Assembly (NCBI GenBank): GCA_023055355.1
Contig: JALJCS010000029.1
Coordinates: 4,526,001-4,590,000, forward strand
DNA length: 64,000 nt
Origin: Agelaius tricolor
Lineage: Eukaryota > Chordata > Aves > Passeriformes > Icteridae
Direction of reading: 5' to 3'
The number at the start of each line of letters is the position of its first letter. Within the stretch, counting starts at the first letter, position 1. The notes under the pieces were generated by a model. It was not told the origin of the DNA, made no database searches, and saw nothing but the letters and a program-made list of their open reading frames with translations. Position numbers and translations under genes: made by a program. Shown here piece by piece: positions 49,638 through 61,600 of this stretch.

Positions 49638-52600
49638 CTGAGGAAGCCAGCAGAAGTCATTAGCTGCAGCTCTCCAGTGCACTAGGAAATATTCCTGCAC
49701 ATTAAATCAATAGTGCAATTTAAGCAGCCACCCTGGAGCCTAATGGTGCATCCACTGCTGAGAGGGGCTTTGCATAAACCTTCATTTAGGCAGAGCTGCT
49801 GCTCTGCAGAATGCACAGTGCACAGAAATCACCATTTACAGTGTGCTGTCGTGGGACATTACCCTGCTCCTTCCATGTAGTTATCCAGCAGCTCCCTCCA
49901 AAGGCTCATCAGCCTTCCAATGGGGTAAGGCAGCTCCCTCCCAGCCTGGAATCACAGCCCTGCCTCCCACAGCTCCTCAGCTGCTCCTTGGTTATCACCC
50001 ACACCCTCAGCCTTGGAGTCACTCAGAGGGGAAATGCAAATTTCTGACATTTAGGTGGTGTTGGGAGGGAAGAGGCATCAGCAGCTCTTCCATGTCCACC
50101 CCTGCCTTTGGCTGAGGGAAATACAATCTGAATTTTTCAGTGCATCCCTGAAAATCCATTCCTGGGGAGCAGGCATCAGTCTGCCCCCTAACCTCATTTC
50201 CTAACCTCCATTTCATCATCCCCCACAAGCCCTTCAGAGCCTGCTCATCAAAGTCACCCTTGATTCCAGCCCTGCTCTCCCCACTGCTGCAATTCCTGCG
50301 CTGCATGCCCGGGAAAAGACAAAACCACCACTTCTCTTTTCACTTTTAAATCTTTTCCAGAGCCTAAAAAGCCACTGAGTGTCACTGAGCAGGGAAGGAC
50401 TCACTGCTGCTGCAGCCTCAGAGCTGCTGAGGCAGGAGCTGGCTCCAGAATCCTCCCTTCTTCCCACGAGCTCTGGGCTGCACACACCCTCTCATAACCC
50501 AGCATTCCCCTATGGATCCCCCAAAGCCTTTGGATCCCCCAAAAAAGCCTTTGGAATGCTGCCCCCATACAGCCACCCCCTATTCTGTACCAGGGATTAA
50601 AACCCCTCCCAAACTTGCTTAAAACACAACTGGAGCTTCTCCTAAAAGCTTCCCTCTGTCTTGGCAGCAGAGTTGCAGAGAGATCAACATCTGTGCAGGA
50701 GAACTGGCAGAATCTGAGGTGGTTGAGTATTTCAGAGGGGCTGTTGTAGGAAATTGTTTCTACTTGCTGTGCTCAGACGGTTCTGGAAGCTGCTTAAAAT
50801 ACTCAATTATCCTCATTGCTTTCCTCCTTGCAGCTTTATCCTCTCCAAACAGGTTTCCTGCTTCCCCTCACCTGTGCCTGGCTGTTTCCCACCTCGTGGG
50901 GTTTCCCTCTGGTTGCCATGACAATCCCCTGCACACCCAATCCTGCAAACCTCTTCCACCCAGTGCCTGCCTTCCTGAAAAACCAGGCCACGTTCTGCTT
51001 CTGAGGGATGAACAAAGCCCCTTTCAAACCCTCCTGGTTCAAGCAGAGCACCTTCCCTCCCTTCCCAAGGACCTTGTTTGACCAAATTCCTCTCTGATGT
51101 GAGCAGTCACCTCCTGTGTGGAGCTTAAATCTCTGCTAATACTGAAGCAGTAGAGACCAACTGCTGGCTGGAGTGGGTCCAAAAATCCATTTCATCATCC
51201 CCCACGAGCACTTCAGAGCCTGCTCATCAAAGTCACCCTTGATTCCAGCCCTGCTCTCCCCACTGCTGCAATTACTGCACTGCATGCCCGGGAAAAGACA
51301 AAACCCAGCGGGGCTCACGAGCGGCTCTCAGGGCTCTGCAGTGATGGTGAAAGGATTAAAAGGTGCTGGAGAAATCCTGCAGCCAATTCTCCCCTTCAGA
51401 GAGAGCCCTTGGCACTGCTGGCCCTCCTCTGGCCCAGGGCTCACTCCCACTCCAGCAGCAGAGCAACACAACCACACAGCACCAGTGCTCTGCTTCAACT
51501 GGAGCCCACTTCTGCTCTCTTAAAGCCAAATGCCAAAAAGGGCAGATCAAATGGGCTAAAACTGACCCATTTTCAGAGTTTACAGCTTGATACAGCAGCT
51601 TTTACCATTTTCCATGCTGTGCTCCTTAACGTGGGAGGTAGATCACCATTTACCACAGAAACATTTGCTTTTCCTTTCAGCCAGTGCTTGTTTTTTTTCA
51701 ACAAGCAGCATGTTTTATGCCTCAGAGAAGCTTTGGCTCTCTCACGAGGGACCAAACAGTGAGGGGGACCAAATATCTGACTTTTCCTGAGCAGTGATTT
51801 CATACATCACTTCATACATCACCCTTGAGATCACTCAAGGGACCCCCCCTTTAAAAACACTACTGCAAAACCCTTCCACTCATTCCTGGCCTGACATTTG
51901 GAGTCACAGGACTCAAAACAGACCTAGGAGGTCACAAGGCTCCATCTCCACAGCAGAACAATTCATTGTCTCCCAACAGGAGATGAAAAAACAAACAGAA
52001 GTGTCCGACCTGCAGTGGGAGGGATCACAGGGTTTCCAGCAGACCCTCCCAGGAGGGATTCAGGAATTGCTGTTGTTTGAAATGGAAACTACAGAATGGG
52101 GAAAAAAGAGACACCAGGCTGAAAGGGCAGCTCTGCTCCCTGCTCTGCAGCCTGACAATAAAATGTCCCCAGCTGTGGCATTGTGGTGCCCATGGGCCTC
52201 TGTCTCTGCTTCAGTCCTCCCTGCCTGAGCTCACTGCAGGTTGTTCCCTGGGTGTCCAAAGAAAATGGGGAACAGAGTGTCCCCCCCTTCCACCAGCCTG
52301 ACAGCAATGCCAAATCTCAGACCTCTCTCCTGTGCCAAGGGGTTGAAGAGAGGATGGTTTGATCTGGGGAAATGCACAAACAGCAGAAATCCAAATACAG
52401 AGAACCCTTGCAAAGCCCTGTTTCCTTACAGCTCCAGGATAAACCAATCCTTCCCTCCTCATAAGGAGGGATACCTTTCTCCTCAGCAACTAATACTGAC
52501 TTCCTTTACTTTCTCCTTCATTCTGGGCAGTTCCCAAATCCAACAAAATAAGCATGATACGTGATCTTTGGCCTACACTTCAGCTTTCTGCAGGAGTGTG

Positions 52601-55600
52601 TGTTTGTGGGCTGAATTCTGATCAACATTTCCAGCACCAGCAGAGCACACAGGGAAGGCAGCATTTTTGGAGAACAGATGTCTGTGCTTATCTTACACAT
52701 TCCTCTGATCCCCCCTTAATGACTCTGTCTAAGCACATCATAATTTTTAATGTAAATCTCCCTGCAAAGCAGGTGTGTGGTTGTGTTTAACAGGAGCAAA
52801 GCATGACAAGTGCTGGGAGCACAGGGGGGAGAGAGGAGCCTCAGTTGTGACCTCAGGCTCAGAGAAGCCCAGAGCACAGCTGGCTTTGGTCCTTCTCTGC
52901 TGCTGGCCCTGACTCTTGTCCTGGTAAAAGGGGTGAGTGTCACAGGCATCTTCTATGGAAAATCCTTTCTTTAGGATTTTTCCTCCTGAGAAGCTGAGAG
53001 GCCTCAGGAACAAAATGCAAACAATGGTTATCTGCTGCTGTGGGATGCAACAGGTGCATCTGGGATTGGGCTCATGTGGTTGTTTCTAATTAATGGCCAA
53101 TCACAGCCCAGCTGGCTCAGATAGAGTCTGAGCCCCAAGCCTTTGTTATCATTCTTTCTTTTTCTATTCTTAGCCAGCCTTCTGATGAAATCCTTTCTTC
53201 TATTCTTTTAGTATAGTTTTAATGTAATATATATCATAAAATAATAAATCAGCCTTCTGAACATGGAGTCAGATCCTCATCTCTTCCCTCATCCTCAGAC
53301 CCCTGTGAACACAGTCACAGGTGAGTAAGAGCAGAAATGGAGATTTCCAGGGAAATGGAGGCTGCAAAGCTGCACTCAGAGCCTGCCAGGAGCAGACAGC
53401 ATTCAGCTCACAACAAGGAGCCTTGTGAGCTCCCCCAGCCCAGCCAAGAAAGGAAACTCAGTCTGCTTCCAGTGCTGGGCAGCAATCCCTGCTGCTTCCT
53501 CCCATCCCTGGCCTGGCTCAGCCCTGCCTGGCTCCAGCACCCTTTGTTTCCCCCTCCTGGAAACAACATTTTCCTTCCTCTCCTTCCTCCAGGGCTGTCA
53601 TTTCCCACCCCAGCCTTTCAGCAGAGCTTCCTTCCAGCAGGTATTTGTTTACAGCAGGGACAATGGACCAAAGACTGCATAACTGGCCAGGTAAACACCC
53701 TGGTAAACACCCTGTGGAGAGAAGATCAGGTAAACAGCCCTGATCCTCTGTACACAGAGTAAAAGCAGCCTGTCCGTCCCTCCTGCCTGTTGGAAACACG
53801 TTTATTTCCACACAGAGCCCAGGAACAGGGATCCAATTTTAATCCAAACTCTTTCCTCTTTCTTGGGAGGCTGGTTGGGTTATTTGAACCAGTGTAGGAC
53901 AGCCATAACCAGAAATGTGGATTCAGAGAGGCACAGCAGGTATCAGATAAAGCCCAGACTTGCTCCTTCCCCTCGGCTCCTCCTCCTCATTCCTGGATTC
54001 CTTGTGAGAGCACTGTTGAACATTCAGATTCCTGGTTTTTTCCATGGTTTTGGAGCAGTGCACATGGAAATCAGGCAAAGGCTATAAGCCACATTTTCCT
54101 TCCTATCCCAGAAAAGATGAGACCTGGATCCAACACTGGGGCTGTTGGCAATAACAACTTATTTGCAATAAAAGAACAATTCTGTGAGGGTAATTAAGCA
54201 ATAAAGACTCTCTAAATCAGACTGGCTGATGTTTACAACATACAAAGGTGTGAGAGTGCTACACAGGGGTCTCTGATTTCAGAGGGACCCTCAGCACACC
54301 TCCAGTATTTAGGGAACCCATTCCCAAAGCTTCAAAGCCCTTGGCAGCACCTCTGTGGCTCATGGGCTGTGATTGATGCCTGTCACTCTAAGCAGCTTTG
54401 TCTCATGGTGTCTCCCACGGTCCCTGTCAGCCCAGACAGATTCATCTCTCCTCTCAGACTGGGAAGTTTTCAGGAGAAGAACCATCCATGGTTTCTGTGT
54501 TATTTAGCACACGGGGTCCTGCTCCCTGACCCAGCCATGTGTACAGGCAGCATTGATCAGTCAGCTAAAAGCAGTGAAATCCCCCCAAATGGAGCCTCCT
54601 GGAGCTCACAGCAATATCCCAGGCACTACAACATTTCTGTGTTATCTCTGACATAGAAAGATCCAGGTTTTTGTGGGCACCGACAGCACAGATACTGCAG
54701 AGGTGTCAGGAGGGAGAAGACAACTTAGCAGCAAGGCAGAGCCTGTGTGAGCAGCCCTGCCCCTTCCCTGCCCCTCTCCCCGGGGTTAAAGGAGCAGCAG
54801 CCACAGGCTCAGAGAGTTCTGTTGGAGCTGGTGCTGGATCCAGAGGCCTGAGGGCCAGAATAAAGCTCTGGATCCAAACCCTCCATCAGAACCAACTCCT
54901 TTCCTTCACCATCGCCTTAAAGCTTCTCCACAGAGGGAAACCTGAGGAGCAGCCCCTGTTATGGGGGGAAGCTCCATCCCAGCAGCACCAGAGCTCCTGC
55001 AGGCCTGGATTTGTCCCCACGTGCCAACTGCAGCACCCAGCCAGGCAAAAGTGTCTGTGGGGTGAAACACCACACACCCAGGCAGCCAAAAGTGTCTGTG
55101 GGGTGAAACACCACACACCCAGCTGGCCAAAAGTGTCTGTGGGGTGAAACACCACAGTGCTGCTGTTTGGTTCAGCAGCAGGGCCAGACAAGCTCAGGCA
55201 TGTCCCGTCTGGCTGTATTGGTAAATATCAATACTGTGAATCTGTGAAGTGATGGAATGATGGAGAAAACTGTGTTTTCTTGCCCCTCTGGCTCCCCAGC
55301 ACCCCGCAGCAGGACGAGAGCATACCTTAGTGCAGTTGGCAGCCTTGGGCTCGAGGTCGCTGAGGGTGACCAGTTCGCGGAGCAGGCTGCTCTCCTGGTA
55401 GCCGCCCTTGACCCCGCGCAGTTTGAAGTAGGCCTGGGAGCGCTGCAGGATGAGCCTGAGGTTGACAGCAAAGCCGGCCATGTCGATGGCGAAGGGCCGG
55501 TGAGGGTCGAAGACGGTTTTCCAGCCGTAAACCTTCCCCGCCGCGTTCACCTTGGGCGACTCGTAGCGCAGGCCGCCCACAAAGGCCACGGGCCACACCG

Positions 55601-58600
55601 ACACCTTCCTGGTGCTGCGCATCTGCCACGAGCACACACAGAGTGTGAGAAATGGGTATGCTGTGCTTGGCTTTTCGCAGATATTAAAATAAAATATATG
55701 TGAAATAAGTTGTGCCTGTATGAAAACTTTAAGCGCAGGCCGCCCATGAAGGCCACGGGCCACACCAACACCTTTGGGTGCTGCGCATCTGCCAGGAAAA
55801 CACAGAGTGTGAAAAATGTGGATTTTGTGATAGCCCCAAAGAAAGGACACCCGTTAACAAGGGATTAACCCTTAAAAGCAATAGCCTGCTGCACATTCAT
55901 ACATCTCACACATGATGCATAAATTCCACTCAAATACAGGATTCTGTTTGGTGATCATCAACTTCTTCCTCATAATCCTAACGGCATCATCCTGCCCAAG
56001 CGAGGCGGGAAGAAGTTCTGATAATGGAGCAATAAATTTGCTTTCTCTGAATGATTTAGGTGTCCTGTGGCTGCTATCTCAGTGCGAGTCCTTTCTTTAG
56101 AAAAAAAGTATCCTACAGAGCATAGTTTCTATTTTAACATTTTGTTATAACCTAAAACTATATTTAACACACTACTTAAGAGAATTAATACAGCATAACT
56201 TTCTAACACAACACATATAATATTCATTTTAATATTTGTGAAAAGCCAATCATAAAGTATGTATTTTACACATGCTGTATTAATTCATAGCAATATAATT
56301 AGAGTAATAATAATAATTTGGACAATTTGAATTAGGACAATATGAGACAAGAGAAACAAAGAGTTATGGACAGTCTGGGTACCTTTTCTGGGCAGCATAG
56401 CCCATAAAAAAGGACACCCGTTAACAAAGGATTAACCCTTAAAAACAACAGCCTGTTGCATATTCATACACCTCATACATGATGCATAAATTCCATTCAA
56501 ACACAGGATTCTATCTGGTCATCATCATCTTCTTCCTCATAATTCTAACAGCATCATCCTGCCCGAGCGAGGCAGGAAGAAGTTTGTTTGAAATCTCTGG
56601 GATTTATGAGTGGGGTTTTTGTCCAGCTCTTGGGCTCCACATGGGCAAACCAAGACACAGGAAGGAAGAACCTTGTCCAAGGCCTCATGGAAATGCAGGA
56701 ATGGCACATCTAGGAAGAAAGGTGGTCTCTGCTAAGGTATTTAAGCTGCAGTCTCAGGCTATGTAGGGCTAAGGGCATCTCCAGAGTGGGGCAGTGCAGC
56801 TGCCAGCCTGGGGGACAGCTGGGAAGCACAGCCTCTCTGGACACTGCCAGCAGGCAGGACAGCCCTGCCCTGTGGAACAGGGTGCCTCTGCTCCCTGTGG
56901 CCGCCAGAAACGGAGCAGGGCCACCAGGGGCCCCCTTTGGCCAAGGCAGATGCTCTGAATGCCACTCACCCTCAGCACCCTGCCCTGCTCCCTGGCAGGC
57001 TCAGCCTCCATCTCTGCTCTCAGCTCGCTCTCTTAGATCAGGGCTCTCCCAGAGCTAATCTCATCACTGCTAATTACTGCAAACGAGAGCAGAAGAGCTC
57101 TGGCACTTGCCCTTCTGCATTATACAGCTGCTAACGGCAGCCCCTGTCCACAGGGAACAATAATGTGTGTCTCCTGCATTTCACAGCACATTTCCTTGGC
57201 TCAGTGACCTTAACTGCAGAGACACATCTGAGAGGAGAAGCCTCTATGAGCACAGCACAGGAGTGAATGAAGGAACCCTTTCTGCTTTATTCATGTGAGG
57301 AGTCTGTCTCAAGATGCCACCAGAGCCAGCCTCAAAGGGGACAGGGGAAGAAAGAAATTCAGCCTGAATTCACTCTCAGCTTCCAAAGCCATTCCTGTGG
57401 CTGTGCAAGCTAAAGTGAGAGCCATTGGGGAAGGGAAAGAGGCATGCATGAGGAAATAAATAGGAGATCCCAGGTATGAAAACAAGCAGCTGGTGGGAAG
57501 GAAGCAATCCTCCTTTCTCATCCCTTGGTGAAAGAGTTTGGCCTCAAGAGAGCAAGGGAACAAGTAATTTCTGAGCTGGAAGCCAAGTAAGAACATTCAA
57601 ACCTGCAGACAGGAGCTCATGTAGAGCCCCAGCTGGGCTGGAACAAAGAGCAAAGGTGAGAAAGCCCAGAAAATCTTCCCCTGCTCAAGCCCAACCACAT
57701 TGTCAGGACATGCTGAAAATCAGCCCTGGAGCTGTCAGCTTCAGGGAGAGATCTCAGCCCCTCTGCCTGCTGATAGCACCCTGGGAGAGTCATGCTGAGT
57801 ACTGGAATAGGAATTGCTCCAGGGGGAAGAAACTGGGCACATCTCCTGGCACAGACATCCCTCCCCCAGGCACTGTATGAAGGGCTCTGCTTTTCCAGGA
57901 GGGGAACCAAAAGCTCCAGCAAACTCCTGCTCCTCGTGTGTGCAGCAAGGCAGGGACCAGCACAGGGAACATCTCTGAACAAGAGGTCCTGGGAAGGCTG
58001 TAGAGCCCAGCATCTCCTCAGTTCACCCACAGCATCCCTCACTATTGTCATTATATTGCAAGAGTTCTGTTGTCATTACATTACAAGGGTTCCATATTAC
58101 CAGAGTTTTGTACCTCCTTCATGTTTCTTGTAGGCAGCTCCTCTAGGCACTGACTCTTCCTTGTCCTCACAGCAGCCAGCTGACTCCAGTTCCCACCAAT
58201 CCACTCTTTTCTAACACTGTTCTTATTGGCTACAGGTGTGGCCTGTTATCATCAGGCCTGCTCCTAATCTTTAGTAATTGGTTCAGCTGCAACTCTTTAG
58301 GGGATAAGATTACATTCCATACCACCTTCATTCACCCATACTGGAACCCCTTACACCTCACCCCTTCCCTGTTGGGGAAGATGAAACAGGAAAGCCTTAT
58401 CAATATGATTGTCTGGCAAAATATCTTGAGAATATGGAAACTGTAAGCCAGATTGAAATGAAAGCAAGCTTTGAGATACCTCAGTTACTGAACAACTGGA
58501 AAACAATGGCATGGCCAGCTGAAGGTGATCTCCTTTTAATGAAACAACACCCTCTGCTTGCAGACAGGCCCAAGGGGCAGAGCAGACCCTACTAGATTGG

Positions 58601-61600
58601 CCCAAAGAGGAGTTTTTAGGGTTTAAAATGTGACACAGTATGGTAATGTAATGATTCTTATAGGCTGTATGTAAATGCTGTAGGATTTGTATCTTGTGCT
58701 AGACTGGTTAGCGAGAATTAGAATATTCAACACAGAAGAAGATTTATGGTATTGGATCGGGAACCTTGCTCTCTTACCCTTTTATGCTCTTACCTTTTTT
58801 TACTCTCTTACCCTCTCATCCTCTCTCCCCCTCTCTTCTCTCAGTCCTGCTCCGAGCTGTGCCTGGCAGCTCCCAGCAGGGCCCTGCACCCAGGCCCTTT
58901 GCAATAAACCCCAAGTTCCATGACCTGGCTTCAGAGATCTCTCATCCCCGTCCATCCTGACCGTCTTACCCCAGGCTCACCAGCCCCATCCTAGATAGAC
59001 AGAACAACCACTCCACTCCTACACTCATCCAGGCTCACCACAACCATCACCACAACACCCACAACCATCCTACACTCCCCAGGCTCACCAGCCCCATCCA
59101 CCCCCCCCCAGCAGGCCCTTACCTCCTCGAAGAGCTCCAGGCTGTAGGTGTTATCATCATCAGCAAAGTAAACAATCCCGGGCTGGCTGTTGTTTTTGTG
59201 AAAGGTCTCTCTCAGCCACCTGAGGGCCAGGTTCCTCTGCATGGTGCCGCGGGGGATGCGGGGGTCCCTCATGTCCCCTCGCAGTTTGTAGTTGCGGGGC
59301 GTCTCCACGTTCAGGTGGGTGTAGTTGAGCCCCGTGTCCCGCAGCAGGCGGGTGATGAGCGGCGTGCGGCGCTGCGAGTCCTCCACCAGGATCCAGTGAA
59401 GGTTGGGCACGTGCAGCAGGGTGTTGGCCAGCCTGGTCAGCTCTGCCTTCTGCACCGGCCGGCTGTAGGTGGGGGTGACCACGTGGATGGTGGGCAGCGT
59501 GTCCGACCACGGGGGTGGGCGCGTGTAAACGTACTCTGTCCTCACCACCTCCACTATGTCCCGGTCCGACAGGCAGTATTCCTTGGAGTCCAAGCCTGCA
59601 GCGAGATCACGCTGGGAGTCACCACCATCATCTGGGCAAGGGCATGGAGAGAAGAGAGAGCTGCATGGACTCGGGCGTCCGGCACCCCCTGGCTGAGCCA
59701 GCGGGTCACCCTCGTGGGTGCCAGGAGTGGAGGCTTTCGTGGGTAAGGGCACGGATAAATAAAGGAATCAGGGACAAACACACGTGAGAAAAGAAGATTC
59801 TGCTGCTAGAAAACCAGCACTGAAAAGAAAAAAGACCTGAGAGCTCACAACAGGCTGAGTGCTCAACAAGCTGAGCTCACAACTGGGCTGAGCGCTCACA
59901 ACAAGCAGCTTCAAAAAGCACCCAGAAAAGAGAGGATTGTAGAGCAAGTAGGTTTAGATAAAGAGAATAGCCACGTGGAATGATGGTCCATCATCCCTGA
60001 AGAGCTCCAGGGCTCTGGGCACCACGCTCAGTGGGGCAGGACTCAGATCTGCACTCAGGAACTGGAGGACCTGGACTGGGAGGCACAGAAAAAACTGGTG
60101 GAAAACACCAGGCCAGTGAAGATCCCCAGCATCACGGTCTGGGCAGGACACTGCTCTCTGACAGCCTCAGAGAAGTGGGGAAAGGTGCACTTCAAATGCA
60201 GAAATGGAGAGTGGAAATTAAAGCCTGTAATTGTAGGTTTTTTCCTGCAGAGACTTTCCCCTGCCTCTAACTAACCTGCCTCAAAAAGGCCCCTCCAGCC
60301 TCTGAACAGAACAGCCCCCTCAGGGCTGCAGATGTGAGACATGAACAGCCTAAAGATCGGATACTCTGATCCAAACATACAAAATCCCTGCAAATGTTCA
60401 CAATCAGCTCGAGGAAAACCAGTGTTGATGCACCTGCTGCTTTTCCAGGGTGCAAGTTCCACGTGCAATTCTCCAGTGCAGGGCAGGGGGAATGCCACAG
60501 TCTGCAGAGATGAAGGGGGACCCCCACTCAGGATGGAAGGCTGCCTCTCCAGTGGGCACAGAGCTCTTTGAGCCATAGATTTTTCAACATCAGGTACTTG
60601 AGATGAGAAAGAACAGCAACAGAGGGCCATTAGATCTGACCCAGCATGGGATTACCCATGGCTTTTTCATAGCATGTTATTCTTCCAGCAGCAAAGCTTT
60701 GATACCTGAACCAAATGAAGGCTTTGTACTCCAAGGTATTGACAGAGGGGGGTGGATATTTGGGGGAAGGAGCAGGGCACACGTTGCTATCAGGCCCTGT
60801 GTGCTGCAAAGCACCTCAGCATCACAGCAGAGCTCTCTGAGAGCTGGAATCAATTCAGAAATAAATCTGCGAAATGCATTGGACACAGACACAAATGTAA
60901 TTAGCCAGGATGGTGCCTGAGGCAGTTTGCAAAGCCCTGCAGGTCAGATCCTCAGCTGTGAGCCCTGGCACGGGGAAGTGCTGCTGTCTGGCCATCTCCA
61001 GGTGCACATCTCTCTCAGCACCTGTGAGCAGAGCATCTCAGAAATGCTTCACAAGAACAAAATGATTCCTCTTGAGAGATTTCAGATTGGTCTCTACCAC
61101 CACTCACTCTCTACTGGGGGCTCTGAGAAGCAGAGAAGTGTCTCATCAAGGTCATTGGTGCGTTCTTGACCAAGCCATTGGAGCAGTCTCTGTGCTGAAA
61201 CTGCAGAGGCCATTGACAGAAAACAGCTTTTAGGGCACTGATCAAACTGCTGTACAGACAGGCAGTGTGTTTTTAGTCATCTTTAAAGTCCTCTTTTAGA
61301 GCCCAGGAGATCCCTCATCCCCTGAAACACTGTCCACCTTCCAGAAGAGATCAGAGGCGTTTTTCCCTGCCCAAAGCCTCAGAGGTGGCAGTCAGGAGAA
61401 AGGGAAAACTGCTCAGGACAGACTGAAGTTCCTGCAGCTCAAACTGCACATCAGAGTGTCCAGCAAAGGGATAAGCAGCTATGCAGGATGGGGACCAACA
61501 CTGAAAGGGGAGAGAATCCCTCAGAGAAAGGGACCAGAGAGGATGAAAGGGTCTGAAAATGAACTGGTCTTCTTCCCCCAGACCAGCCTGGCCACAGCAG

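Noticed and set aside
58991..59122. Extension of B3GAT1 exon 2 past the GAG|GTAAGG donor
   Set aside because: The extra residues do not match the family, and exon 3 joins in frame to give exactly 334 residues.
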